Source of the DNA: Corynebacterium matruchotii
GTDB lineage: Bacteria; Actinomycetota; Actinomycetes; Mycobacteriales; Mycobacteriaceae
Assembly: GCF_011612265.2 (NCBI RefSeq)
Contig: NZ_CP050134.2
Span: forward strand, 124,001 to 188,000
DNA: 64,000 nucleotides
Reading direction: 5' to 3'
Of this stretch, positions 47,586 to 56,404 are shown piece after piece (position 1 is the first letter of the stretch; each line of letters opens with the position of its first letter). Below the pieces are notes generated by a model. It was not told the DNA's origin and did not search any database. It saw only the letters and a program-made list of their open reading frames with translations. Both the position numbers and the translations under genes were made by a program.

Positions 47586-48994
47586 ACTATAATCATGCTC
47601 CGATCATCATGTGATTGAAAAGCAAGATATGATGTTATTTTTATTAACTCATATGCGGGTACAGGTTTAGCTAATTTGTCACACAAGTATACATCTATGC
47701 CTAGATCGGGTTTGCTAATGTCGTCACCGATGCCATCAGATGTAATGAATATGGCCTCATTCTTTGATATGGTTACCTGATTAATCAATGGATACTTTGG
47801 CCCCGGATCTTTAGGGAGAGCACAAACTTTTTCATTGAGCACAAAATCACCAGAAGGGGTTTCTTTGCCACTGCCTAAAAGGGTCATGGAATCGTTGCTG
47901 ATGATAAAGGAATAACCATCTCCTGCCAAGGAAGCTCGAATACAGGACACTTGATCATTAATCTTTTTAGAATCAATGATTAAGACCTCAGCAGTTGTTC
48001 CAATCACCTTTGCAAGGTGACTATCAAGTTCTTGATCTTGTGCATCCTCAGCAATTTTGAAAGTCCTTTTTCCTCGGGCTCGTAATTCATTACGGACATG
48101 GTTTGTGATATCTTCCCAAGGCAGGTCTTCAGGATGAAAACCTTCATCGAGTTTTTTGCGTACGGATTTTACTATCTTTTGTGTCGCGTAATAGGACCCC
48201 TTATGTGAGAATTCAGCTTCCGAAACACCATCTGCGATAGAGCCAATAAGATAGCGACCATTAGCTGATACCCCAAATGCTACTGAGTCTTGTCGTACCT
48301 TCTTATTTTCTTCATGTGATAGCCCTCGGACGGCGACAATACCTATTGTTAGATTCTCGTGGACGATTACATCTGCAACGCATCCAGGAAAATAAGAATC
48401 ATCCTTGTTGGACAACACGATCAATGGATCACGATTCGGAGCATTTTTTACATCTCCAAATGATGCAATACCTCGTTTTAATCCCTCAGCGATGATAACG
48501 TATCGATTTTTCTTTACAGTTTTCCTTGTTGGATGGTGAGAATTATCCTGGTTTTGGTTGAGTCTTGGACTATGGGTAATTGAACTGAGGCGGTCCTCTG
48601 GTCGATGTAAGGGTGATGGTGATGGAACCTCGTTTGTTTCAGAATTATATTGGAGGTTTTTACGGGACCTTGATGATGTATCAGTTGGGGACTGCGTAAA
48701 TTCTTGCTCATCTGTGTAGCCGTAGGGTCCCTCACTGTCAGTTCTAATACTTTGGCATTCCTCTTTATTTACGGAGTCATCATTATTGGATTGCCATTCA
48801 TCATGTCTATCATCAGTATCCATTGCTTGGTTGCTCTCCTTTTGGGAAAAGTTCTTCTTAATAATAATCCCCAATAAGCTCAGTAGTACTCCAATTATGA
48901 GTAGTATTATCACAATTATGGGAATTGCTATTGTTCCTATGTCAGGATAAGACGTGGAGGATGATGGCCGGGAGAAATTAAACAAATTCATCAT
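47576..48994 (-). CDS. Membrane-anchored PP2C-type protein phosphatase
   Basis: A 472-residue protein with one N-terminal transmembrane helix (IAIPIIVIILLIIGVLLSLLG), a ~110-residue polar linker, then a PP2C-like phosphatase domain. The domain shows VAFGVSANGRYLIGSIADGV with the metal-binding Asp, AIFITSDGIGDD near the end and a final SHDDRSMIIV with the last metal Asp. ATG 48994 is preferred because GGGAAG precedes it; a second ATG pair at 49012 lies inside the VWA gene. It would reverse the kinase reaction and is tethered to the membrane, where the fourth protein resides. Confidence 0.83.
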   Translation of the reverse strand: MMNLFNFSRPSSSTSYPDIGTIAIPIIVIILLIIGVLLSLLGIIIKKNFSQKESNQAMDTDDRHDEWQSNNDDSVNKEECQSIRTDSEGPYGYTDEQEFTQSPTDTSSRSRKNLQYNSETNEVPSPSPLHRPEDRLSSITHSPRLNQNQDNSHHPTRKTVKKNRYVIIAEGLKRGIASFGDVKNAPNRDPLIVLSNKDDSYFPGCVADVIVHENLTIGIVAVRGLSHEENKKVRQDSVAFGVSANGRYLIGSIADGVSEAEFSHKGSYYATQKIVKSVRKKLDEGFHPEDLPWEDITNHVRNELRARGKRTFKIAEDAQDQELDSHLAKVIGTTAEVLIIDSKKINDQVSCIRASLAGDGYSFIISNDSMTLLGSGKETPSGDFVLNEKVCALPKDPGPKYPLINQVTISKNEAIFITSDGIGDDISKPDLGIDVYLCDKLAKPVPAYELIKITSYLAFQSHDDRSMIIVWA

Positions 48995-49688
48995 CAACTT
49001 CCCATTCATCACTGTTGAACGTCTTTGGATCGACTATGATTTTTCCAGTCGGGTTATCACCTGCAGATGAACTCACAATGGAGCTAACAAGTGTGTTAAG
49101 GATCTCTTGGAGACGTTGTACAGCCCTTGTAGGATCCTTGGTGGCTGCGGCAAAGCCCGACCCCAATTTAAAAGCCCTAATACCTTCAAGGTTTGCATTT
49201 CCCACCCCAAAGGTGAAAAAGTTTGGTCGATAACGGAACCCTTCATCAGATAGTGCTGCCCAGGCGCGTGCACGTTCCTCCACATCTCCGATGTCTTCAC
49301 CGTCCGTGATGAAAAATACCGTGGGGCGATGGATGCCTATTTCAGGCTTGCGTAGACTTTCAACCGCAACGCCCATTTCATTAAATACTGCCCAGAAAGC
49401 AGCAGCGAAGTTTGTGCCACCTTTCGCTACAAGTTGTGGGATGTTTTCAGAAAAAGCATCAATTTCACTTAGTGGGATGACGACTCTGGCTTCGTCGCAG
49501 AATTCGATAAGTCCTAACCGAAGTCGTTGATCGAGCACCGAGTATTTTTCACAGGCTTCAACGATGCCAGGTACAAGTTGGTTGGCCGCATCTAGGAGTG
49601 TACCGCCTCCTGGCTTCTCTTCTAGCATTGAATAGGACACATCAATAAGGAAGAAAACTGGCAAATAGGTTGCTTTATATTTCTTCAT
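48978..49688 (-). CDS. VWA-domain protein, TerY-like
   Basis: A 236-residue cytosolic protein, essentially one von Willebrand factor A domain. The metal-ion-dependent adhesion site is FLIDVSYSM (DxSxS), with the Thr in KGGTNFAAAF and the Asp in FFITDGEDIGD. This is the TerY arrangement. It is the first gene of the four-gene operon; GGAATGAATT stands before ATG 49688. In TerY-P triads the VWA protein is thought to be phosphorylated and to assemble complexes. That role is family knowledge and inference, not visible here. Confidence 0.88.
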   Translation of the reverse strand: MKKYKATYLPVFFLIDVSYSMLEEKPGGGTLLDAANQLVPGIVEACEKYSVLDQRLRLGLIEFCDEARVVIPLSEIDAFSENIPQLVAKGGTNFAAAFWAVFNEMGVAVESLRKPEIGIHRPTVFFITDGEDIGDVEERARAWAALSDEGFRYRPNFFTFGVGNANLEGIRAFKLGSGFAAATKDPTRAVQRLQEILNTLVSSIVSSSAGDNPTGKIIVDPKTFNSDEWEVDDEFV

Positions 49689-50252
49689 AATTCATTCCAA
49701 TCATCGTAGGGTAAAAAGATAGGGGCTGCCGTATCAAATTAGCTAGAGTAACTGATTTGATAGAGCTATTATATATCTGGCTTTACCCCCGTGTCAGCCC
49801 CGTAAATTGGGGTAATTTTTGTTCTATATTTGAGTAATGGGGTCAATTTGGGGGGCATTAAATTTGATATTATTGGGGAGTAATATGGAAGCTTATTTGG
49901 TTTGGCTACTAGGGAAATACGGTTCGGATTCTCAAATTGCTAACACGCATGACCCTCTCTAGAAACAAAAACAGGCTGAATGACGTGCTCTTTCCAATCT
50001 GCTATCTATTGGTGTGGATAGATTTTCCCGGTAACTAAATAAGCTTCATGCTTCTGTTAAATCTTTCCATGGGCTAATATTAGTGGATTGAAGCTTGCTC
50101 GGCCGCTAGGTGGGAAATGCGATTCAAATTCCCAAAGTTATTAAGATGCAGAATTGTTTTGGGTGATAAAATAAAATGAGATAGATGGTGGATTTTTAGT
50201 AGTCTATCATCCAATAACGTGATCTATTTTCACGGAAACTTCTGAATAATAT
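49689..50252. other. AT-rich non-coding region upstream of the VWA operon
   Basis: About 560 AT-rich bases without a convincing gene. The first part is the operon's promoter region. A frame at 49884-49962 after GGGGAG codes for only 25 residues (MEAYLVWLLGKYGSDSQ...) and could be a gene remnant. Confidence 0.55.
49732..49762. promoter_or_regulatory. Inverted repeat before the VWA/PP2C/kinase operon
   Basis: TATCAAAT at 49732-49739 and ATTTGATA at 49755-49762, perfect 8-bp arms 15 bases apart, about 45 bases before the VWA start. Candidate operator or binding site controlling the operon. Confidence 0.6.
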
Positions 50253-50582
50253 TTAACGATCTGTTGCTGGTAACTGTACCGCTGTGCCTGGGCCAGGTGT
50301 GATGCTTCGTTGGATCGCATCCTTCGCCTCAGCCCACGGTGCATAGCCATCCCACATGGCCGAAATGATGGTGGACCAGTGAAAAAGGCCGCGCCGTTTC
50401 AATAATTCCTCGTCGGAAAGGACGAACGTGTGAGCCCGACTGTTCGAAAGAGCGAAAAATTTACCGTCATTAGCCACCATGTACGCGAGGATACCACCAT
50501 CACGAGGCGGTGTCTTGTAGTGTTCTATTGTTTCCAACCCAAGTGGGGTGTGCCGATGGGCCAGGTCAGACCATCGGCACAC
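50253..50582 (-). CDS. Hypothetical protein, start unclear
   Basis: A reading frame of up to 109 residues with coding-like composition (EHYKTPPRDGGILAYMVAND, then FALSNSRAHTFVLSDEELL and a Trp-rich segment). The most upstream start lies within the hairpin that ends the ABC operon, so the true start is probably further in, for example ATG 50481 or a TTG/GTG near 50530. I do not recognise it. It may be the 3' remainder of a larger gene. Confidence 0.45.
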   Translation of the reverse strand: MCRWSDLAHRHTPLGLETIEHYKTPPRDGGILAYMVANDGKFFALSNSRAHTFVLSDEELLKRRGLFHWSTIISAMWDGYAPWAEAKDAIQRSITPGPGTAVQLPATDR

Positions 50583-50589
50583 CCCACTT
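50541..50589 (-). terminator. Long hairpin after the ABC transporter pair
   Basis: Perfect 19-bp arms (50541-50559 and 50571-50589; each reads AAGTGGGGTGTGCCGATGG from its own 5' end) around 11 bases, just behind the stop at 50598. There is no T run, so it may also stabilise the mRNA end. Confidence 0.75.
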
Positions 50590-50597
50590 TCCCTGCC

Positions 50598-52343
50598 TCA
50601 GACTAACCACCGTTTTGCGCTGGTGGAGGCGGCAATGAAATTGCTGAAGGGGCCACCGGCGTCGGCAAGCTCCGGGAAGGTGCCGGATTCTACGATGCCA
50701 TAACCGTTGGTGGGGTCGTCGTCAAGCTTGCCGAAAACAATGACCTGATCGGCATCCCGAATCGTCGACAGGCGGTGGGCAACCACAATCACGGTGCGAC
50801 CGCGGGTGAGCTCCTTCATGACGGCGGTGATCGCCGCCTCGTTTTCGCCGTCGAGGGCGGAGGTGATCTCGTCGAGCAGCAGAATGGGGGCATCTTTAAT
50901 AAAGGCGCGCGCAATGGAAACCCGTTGGCGTTCGCCGCCGGACAGCTTCAAACCACCCTGCCCCACCTGGGTGTCCCACCCGTCCGGCAGGGACGCGATC
51001 ACTTGGTCGAGGCGGGCGGCACGGGCGGCGGCCTCCAGCTCCGCATCGGTGGCGTCGGGGCGGGCCATGCGCACATTCTCACGAATGGTTGTGTCAAATA
51101 GATACACATCCTGGAATACCATGGAAATATTGCGCATGAGTGTTGGGGTGGGAATATTGCGCACGTCCGCGCCGCCGATCTGCACGGAGCCGGAATCCAA
51201 GTCCCAAAACCGGGCGATGAGCCGCAGCATCGTTGACTTGCCACAGCCCGAGGGGCCCACCAGCGCCGTCATCGTGCCCTGCCGAGCCGTGAAATTCACA
51301 TTGTGAACGACTTTCCGTTCCGGCACATAGCCGAAATTCACATCCGTCACGGTGATCGTGGTGGACTCCAGGTTGGTGACAGCCTGCTCCGGGGTCGGCT
51401 CGGGGAGCGGCTTAGCGGTGAGAATTTCGTTGACCGTGTGCAATGCCGCCTCTGACGCATGGATTTCCGTACCATACATGACCGACAGGGTGAGCGGCTG
51501 CACCACCCGCACGGAAATGACCGCGATCACAATATAGCTGATGGGGTCCAGGTCCATCCGAAGCATAAACACTAAACCTGCGATAATGACCAGGGCAAAT
51601 GCCGTCTGAATAATGCTGGAATAGGCGATATTCGGCCGACCCTTCGCGCGCAATGATTCGTGGACCGTGTCGTTTTCCCGAGCTAGGGCGTCCTCCAACA
51701 ATCCCCACCCCCGTTGGGTTACCCCATTGGCACGTAAAATCGGTTGTAGGCGAGCGTATTCAATGAGTCGTCCGGCAGAGTCGGCAGCCGCCTGCGCTTG
51801 GACCTCATCCACTTTTACGATGGATTTTTGCATGTACAACCAGCCCCACCGCAGCAATGGGACGCACGCAATCATAATGAGCGCCAGCCGCCAATCCACG
51901 ATCAACACCGCAATCACGATGACCGCGGGGGTCACAAACTGCTTGACCAGGGCGGGAATAATGATGGAAGCAACATGCGATAAGGTGTCGATCTCCCGGG
52001 ACATCGCGGACGCGATTTGCGCCTCCCGCTTGGCGTCGAACCAGCCCAGCGGCAGTTGCAAAGTGTGATCCGCAATCTTTTCGATGAGCGCATCGCACAC
52101 GTCATACACGCTAATCCGGTAAGAACGCATAATGCCATAAAACTCCACCACAAACGACACCACGGCCAGCCCAACGAGCACCCCCAACCAGGTGCCCACC
52201 CGGGGTCCGCCGCCCAAAAGTTCCTGCAAAAACGGGATCATCATGGCCAGTGCGACACCCTGCAACACCGCCGACACGCTAAAAATGGCGATAAGCTGGC
52301 GCAGGTTTTTATCGTCAACAATGGTTCCTAACAGCCGCCACAT
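50598..52343 (-). CDS. ABC transporter half-subunit (membrane + ATPase), IrtB-like
   Basis: A 581-residue fusion of a six-helix ABC exporter-type membrane domain (residues ~1-310) and an ATPase: Walker A GPSGCGKSTM, Q-loop SMVFQDVYLF, signature LSGGERQRVSIA, Walker B ILLLDEITSALD. It pairs with the adjacent half-subunit at 52344-54095, ending one base before this start. Such heterodimers include the IrtAB siderophore importer despite the exporter fold. The DtxR-like box upstream of the pair supports a role in iron or siderophore transport, which is inference. Confidence 0.9.
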   Translation of the reverse strand: MWRLLGTIVDDKNLRQLIAIFSVSAVLQGVALAMMIPFLQELLGGGPRVGTWLGVLVGLAVVSFVVEFYGIMRSYRISVYDVCDALIEKIADHTLQLPLGWFDAKREAQIASAMSREIDTLSHVASIIIPALVKQFVTPAVIVIAVLIVDWRLALIMIACVPLLRWGWLYMQKSIVKVDEVQAQAAADSAGRLIEYARLQPILRANGVTQRGWGLLEDALARENDTVHESLRAKGRPNIAYSSIIQTAFALVIIAGLVFMLRMDLDPISYIVIAVISVRVVQPLTLSVMYGTEIHASEAALHTVNEILTAKPLPEPTPEQAVTNLESTTITVTDVNFGYVPERKVVHNVNFTARQGTMTALVGPSGCGKSTMLRLIARFWDLDSGSVQIGGADVRNIPTPTLMRNISMVFQDVYLFDTTIRENVRMARPDATDAELEAAARAARLDQVIASLPDGWDTQVGQGGLKLSGGERQRVSIARAFIKDAPILLLDEITSALDGENEAAITAVMKELTRGRTVIVVAHRLSTIRDADQVIVFGKLDDDPTNGYGIVESGTFPELADAGGPFSNFIAASTSAKRWLV

Positions 52344-54095
52344 TTACTTTGCCACCTCCTGTTGTTTCTCCCACATCGTGCGGTACGTTTCGCTGCGTTC
52401 CAGCAGCTCAGCATGCGTTCCCGTTGCCAGCACGCTTGTTTCGCTTGTCGACGCCGTTGGCTCGCCGATCACCGCAATCAGGTCCGCCGCGGCGATGGTT
52501 GCCAACCGGTGGGCGATAATAATGACCGTTTTGCCCTTCGCCAGGGCCGCCAGCGCGGCATGAATGTCCCGCTCCGACTGGGGATCCGTCTGGGCGGTCG
52601 CCTCATCCAAAATCAGAATGGGCGCGTTATGCAGATAGGCGCGCGCAATGGTAATGCGTTGCTTCTCACCACCAGACAGAAAACCGCCATCACCACCAAT
52701 GACGGTGTCGTAACCATGTGGAAGCCGCATGATGCGGTCGTGAATGCAGGCGGACTTTGCGGCCTCGACGATCTCATCCCGGCTGGCCTGCGGATTTCCC
52801 AACGCAATGTTATTGGCCACGGTGTCATGGGCCAGAGCAATGTCTTGGAACACGATGGCTATTTGGTTGAGCAACCACTGATTGCTCACCTCCCGAACAT
52901 CCAGGCCATCCACCTTGACCGCTCCGGCGTCCACGTCGTAGAACCTGGCGATTAGTCGGGCGATCGTGGTTTTCCCACCACCCGATGGCCCCACCAGGGC
53001 GGTGACCGAGCCTGCCGGAATCCGCAGATTCACGTTGCGTAAAATCGGGTTCTCGGGGTTATAACCAAAGCTCACATCGGTAAGCTCCACTTCACCCGGT
53101 TTTGGCCCCGGGCCATCGGTGTGCGGTCCGTCCGGCTGGTGGGGGATGTCCAGCAGGTCCGCCGTGTCCTGGGCCGCCTGGTTGGCGGTAAACAGGTGCT
53201 GCATGATTTGGACGAACTGCAAAAAGCCGACCGGCAGGCCCACCCCGACCATGAAGAACGGCAGGGCATAGGCGGGCTCTAACCAGTCTTTCGACACGAA
53301 CCACACGGTCGGCGGTGCGATCGTCACCAAAATGACGGCTGGCTGGAAGAACGACGAAATGATCGCCATGGGCTTCCCTGACGCTGCCAACCACTGGTAG
53401 GAAATTTCCGCAAAATACCGCCTGGCCTTGTCAAACCGGGTGCGAGCGGTTGCTGCGGCCTGAAAGTTCTTGATCTCCTTAATGCCTTCCACCATTTCAA
53501 CGGTGGCTGCCGACAATTCCGTTTTGGCGCTGGAAAATTGGCTTGTGGACTCGGTAAAACCACGCATCATGGTGCCGGTCACTACCACGAAGATAAGCAC
53601 CCATACCCCAAGAATCAGCAGGGTAAGCTGCCAATCCACCCACATCAAATACCCGATTCCCACCACCAGGGCGGTGATGGAGTTCATGGCGTCCCCGGCC
53701 AGGTGCGCCACCAGCGTGTGAATCGCGGCGGTGTCGTCACACACCATTTTGCGAATAGACCCTGATGAGGTTTGATCTACCCGGCCCAAGGGAATCCGGC
53801 CAAACGCCTGAACAAGTCGGCGCCGCAGCTGGTAGCGCAGGTTCGCTTCGGAAATGTGCGTGACCCCCAACCCGATCCCGTACAGTAAACCATTGGCAAA
53901 CACTGCAACAATGGCCACCCCGACCCACAACCATAGGGTGTCGCTTGGTGACCCGCGGAACCAATTGGCCGCTATCTCCGTGATTGCAATGTATGGCACG
54001 ATGGCGCAGGTCCCACCAATGCTGGTGATGATCGCCGTGGTAATCATCGACTTCCGTGCTGGGGCAATGAGTTTTTTCACCCCGGGCTCTAGCAT
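52344..54095 (-). CDS. ABC transporter half-subunit (membrane + ATPase), IrtA-like without FAD domain
   Basis: A 583-residue exporter-fold half transporter: six helices in residues ~20-300, then an ATPase with Walker A GPSGGGKTTI, signature LSGGEKQRITIA and Walker B ILILDEATAQTDP. Asp-rather-than-Glu-type changes are not seen. It lacks the siderophore-interacting N-terminal domain of mycobacterial IrtA. It is the first gene of the two-gene operon, immediately followed by its partner. The DtxR-like box ~35 bases upstream suggests repression by iron. Confidence 0.9.
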   Translation of the reverse strand: MLEPGVKKLIAPARKSMITTAIITSIGGTCAIVPYIAITEIAANWFRGSPSDTLWLWVGVAIVAVFANGLLYGIGLGVTHISEANLRYQLRRRLVQAFGRIPLGRVDQTSSGSIRKMVCDDTAAIHTLVAHLAGDAMNSITALVVGIGYLMWVDWQLTLLILGVWVLIFVVVTGTMMRGFTESTSQFSSAKTELSAATVEMVEGIKEIKNFQAAATARTRFDKARRYFAEISYQWLAASGKPMAIISSFFQPAVILVTIAPPTVWFVSKDWLEPAYALPFFMVGVGLPVGFLQFVQIMQHLFTANQAAQDTADLLDIPHQPDGPHTDGPGPKPGEVELTDVSFGYNPENPILRNVNLRIPAGSVTALVGPSGGGKTTIARLIARFYDVDAGAVKVDGLDVREVSNQWLLNQIAIVFQDIALAHDTVANNIALGNPQASRDEIVEAAKSACIHDRIMRLPHGYDTVIGGDGGFLSGGEKQRITIARAYLHNAPILILDEATAQTDPQSERDIHAALAALAKGKTVIIIAHRLATIAAADLIAVIGEPTASTSETSVLATGTHAELLERSETYRTMWEKQQEVAK

Positions 54096-54130
54096 GAGTC
54101 ATCCCCTCACATCAAGAGTATATAGACGTA

Positions 54131-54149
54131 TTAGGTAAGCCTTAGTATA
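54131..54149. promoter_or_regulatory. DtxR-like iron box
   Basis: TTAGGTAAGCCTTAGTATA matches 13-14 of 19 positions of the DtxR consensus TTAGGTTAGCCTAACCTAA, with an intact left half. It lies ~35 bases before the ABC pair. Confidence 0.65.
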
Positions 54150-54336
54150 CCGGTTTTGCTGGTTTCTAGGTGGGGGATTGGGAGTGGGGGCTCGGCGATG
54201 GGATGCGGTCGGTAGGGGACAGAGGCTGGTTGGCGTGGGTGTGGGCGGTGTGGTGGCGTGTGCGTGGTTGCACGGGCGTGGCACGCGTACGGTGGTGTGG
54301 TAGCTGCGGCGTGTGTGGCGGTCCCGGTAGTAGGTG

Positions 54337-55390
54337 TGCTGAGCTGGAGTTCTGGTTGTGGGGCTACGCCTAGCTTGGCGCCGAATCGGGAAAGTATAGC
54401 TTAGAACTTGCGCTGCTATTTTGTGGACAGCTTCGGTTGGTGGGTAGCATATTAGATGAGTTTGGGTTTTGGTCCTGGGTCGTCTTGTAAGGGGTTCCCG
54501 GATTGGAAACCAAGCTCAGAACAAATGCGGCAGATGCAAACGCTTCTGCTTCATAGGTGCTGAGCTGGAGTTCGTATAAAAAGCTATTCCTGAGTCTGGT
54601 AGCAAATTATGAACTCCGGCTTAGTGCTTATATGGCATGGTTGCGGCGAGTTTTGCCTCAGTAAACGATGAGGCTGCAAATCTGGTGGGCTGGGGTTTGT
54701 CGGTGTGGCTAGCTTCCAGAGGCAGTATTTCCAGCAAACCCTAGCCCACCAAACTTGAAGCCCGGTGGGGTTGATGGGTATCGGATTTCCTAAGCTGGGG
54801 TTTCGGTTTGGGGCGCTGGCGGTTCATGGACATTTGGGTGTAGCACATTCAGAACTCAAGCTCAGCAAATTAGAAGCCCTCGGTCGCGGCGGTCCAAAGC
54901 TGGTGCTTCACGTTATCTAAGCTCCACAACCCCGCGAATAGTTGATGCGCAGGCTTCCTGGAGCGGGTTCTGGAGCTTAGAACAAGTGTGGCCAGTTCCC
55001 AATGTGTGCTTCATGTCTGCTGAGCCTGGGTTTGGAGCTTGCTGCTAGCCGGTGGCGGATGGTAGTGGGTGTGCTGAGCTGGAGTTCCGGTTTTGCAGCC
55101 ACTCCCAGCTTGGTACTGAATCGAGAAAGTATAGCTTAGAACAAGTGCAGCTGATGTGATGAGCTTCTGCTTCACGGTTGCTGAGCTGGAGTTCGTGCGA
55201 AATCCTGCCCTTGAGGCTAGTAAGAAACCGCGAACTCAAGCTTAGCGAACCAGAAGCCCTTGGCTGCGGCGGGGTAAAGCCGAGCTTCACACTATCTAAG
55301 CTCCACTCTCCAGGCTCTCCATCCAGAACCTCTGCACTCCTCCGCCCCCAAACCCCAGCTTAGGCATTCTGAAGTCTGTTACCAGTCTCG
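54337..55390. repeat. Inverted-repeat array R3 (about 9 units)
   Basis: A gene-free kilobase of the same unit type as R1. Examples: GAGCTGGAGTTC with GAACTCCGGCTTAG (from 54560), GGTGGGCTGGGGTTTG with CAAACCCTAGCCCACC (about 54685-54750), CTAAGCTCCA with TGGAGCTTAG (about 54918-54980), and GAGCTGGAGTTC with GAACTCAAGCTTAG (about 55182-55248). Two units (near 54337 and 55075) end in the variant GAATCG(A/G)GAAAGTATAGCTTAG. After many right arms the word GAAGCC follows. Confidence 0.85.
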
Positions 55391-55494
55391 ATATTTATAG
55401 GTTTATAGCATTTATGCCAGATTGTGCCCCCAAGGTAAAACCTGCTTTTTCCAGCCCTTTTCCAAAATTCAGACGTCTTACTTCTGTGACCTGC

Positions 55495-55523
55495 TTGACA
55501 TTTTGAAAATTATATAGTATATT
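55495..55523 (+). promoter_or_regulatory. Leaderless promoter of the Thg1-like gene
   Basis: TTGACA at 55495-55500 and TATATT at 55518-55523 with a 17-base spacer. Transcription would start at or next to ATG 55530, so the mRNA is probably leaderless; no ribosome binding site is present. Confidence 0.82.
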
Positions 55524-55529
55524 TTTCCT

Positions 55530-56282
55530 ATGAATTTGGATACCAGGATGAAGAAATATGAATATGTAACCCGCACGTACCTCACATGCCGAATGCCGGT
55601 TATTGTTCGCCTTGATGGCAAGGCTTTCCACACGTTTACCCGCGGCTTGAAAAAGCCCTTTGACCCGGTTTTTAACAGTGCCATGGATGACACCATGCTG
55701 TACCTTGCCCAAAACAGTCAGAACTGCATGCTGGCTTATCGGCAGTCTGACGAGATTTCCCTGCTTCTCGTTGACTACGCCACCTTCGAAACCGCGGCAT
55801 GGTTCGATAACAACATTTCCAAAATCGTGAGCATTACCGCCTCAATGGCAACAGCGGTGTTTAACGAGTCTTTCAAAAAGCACGCATTAGCCCAGCTAGA
55901 AACCGAGACGGATCAGAAATACTGCAATGCTTTACGACGCTGTATCGACAACCTTGCCCTCTTCGACAGTCGTGCCTTCAACATCCCCCGTGAAGAAGTA
56001 GCCAACTGTTTCTGGTGGCGCCAAAAGGACGCGATTAAAAACAGTATCGCTAGCCTGGGGCAAGCCCATTTCTCCCCGCGCGAGCTTCACGGAAAACACG
56101 GCCAGCAAATTCAGGAAATGCTAGAAACCAAGGGCATTAGCTGGGAGGATGCGCCCACGCCCCAGAAGCGGGGCGCCTGTGCTCTTCGGGATGACGAGGG
56201 CCAATGGCATGTCGACCATAACATTCCCGTATTCACCGAGGATTGGAACTACATTGACCGATTCGTTGATGTAGACCTGTAA
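55530..56282 (+). CDS. Thg1-like protein (3'-5' RNA polymerase family)
   Basis: A 250-residue member of the tRNA-His guanylyltransferase (Thg1/TLP) superfamily, which adds nucleotides in the 3'-5' direction. Motifs: VIVRLDGKAFHTFTRGL with the metal-binding Asp, YRQSDEISLLLVDY with the second Asp-Glu pair, and FDSRAFNIP followed by NCFWWRQKDAIKNSI, the family's conserved central block. Bacterial TLPs are thought to repair 5' ends of damaged tRNAs rather than modify tRNA-His. Flanks are repeat arrays and a broken gene, so it lies in an accessory zone and is probably horizontally acquired. The substrate RNA is unknown. Confidence 0.92.
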   Translation: MNLDTRMKKYEYVTRTYLTCRMPVIVRLDGKAFHTFTRGLKKPFDPVFNSAMDDTMLYLAQNSQNCMLAYRQSDEISLLLVDYATFETAAWFDNNISKIVSITASMATAVFNESFKKHALAQLETETDQKYCNALRRCIDNLALFDSRAFNIPREEVANCFWWRQKDAIKNSIASLGQAHFSPRELHGKHGQQIQEMLETKGISWEDAPTPQKRGACALRDDEGQWHVDHNIPVFTEDWNYIDRFVDVDL

Positions 56283-56310
56283 TCCCAAGCCTTCTCGCTA
56301 TTCCCTGAAT

Positions 56311-56345
56311 AGAGTCCCATCAAGACCGGGTCTTGATGGGACTCT
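56311..56345 (+). terminator. Terminator after the Thg1-like gene
   Basis: AGAGTCCCATCAAGACC pairs perfectly over 17 bp with GGTCTTGATGGGACTCT, with a minimal loop, followed by TGTCG. Very stable hairpin. Confidence 0.85.
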
Positions 56346-56404
56346 TGTCGTTATGCTCGTTGTGGGGAAGCGTAACAATATGTATGTTAGCAGCTAAATA
56401 AGCC

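Noticed and set aside
49884..49962. 25-codon frame with ribosome binding site, vaguely like a thymidylate synthase ThyX start
   Set aside because: Too short to assign; kept only as a possible gene remnant in the intergenic note.
54337..55390. Integron-type attC array
   Set aside because: No gene cassettes lie between units, no integrase is visible and the conserved attC end sequences are absent.
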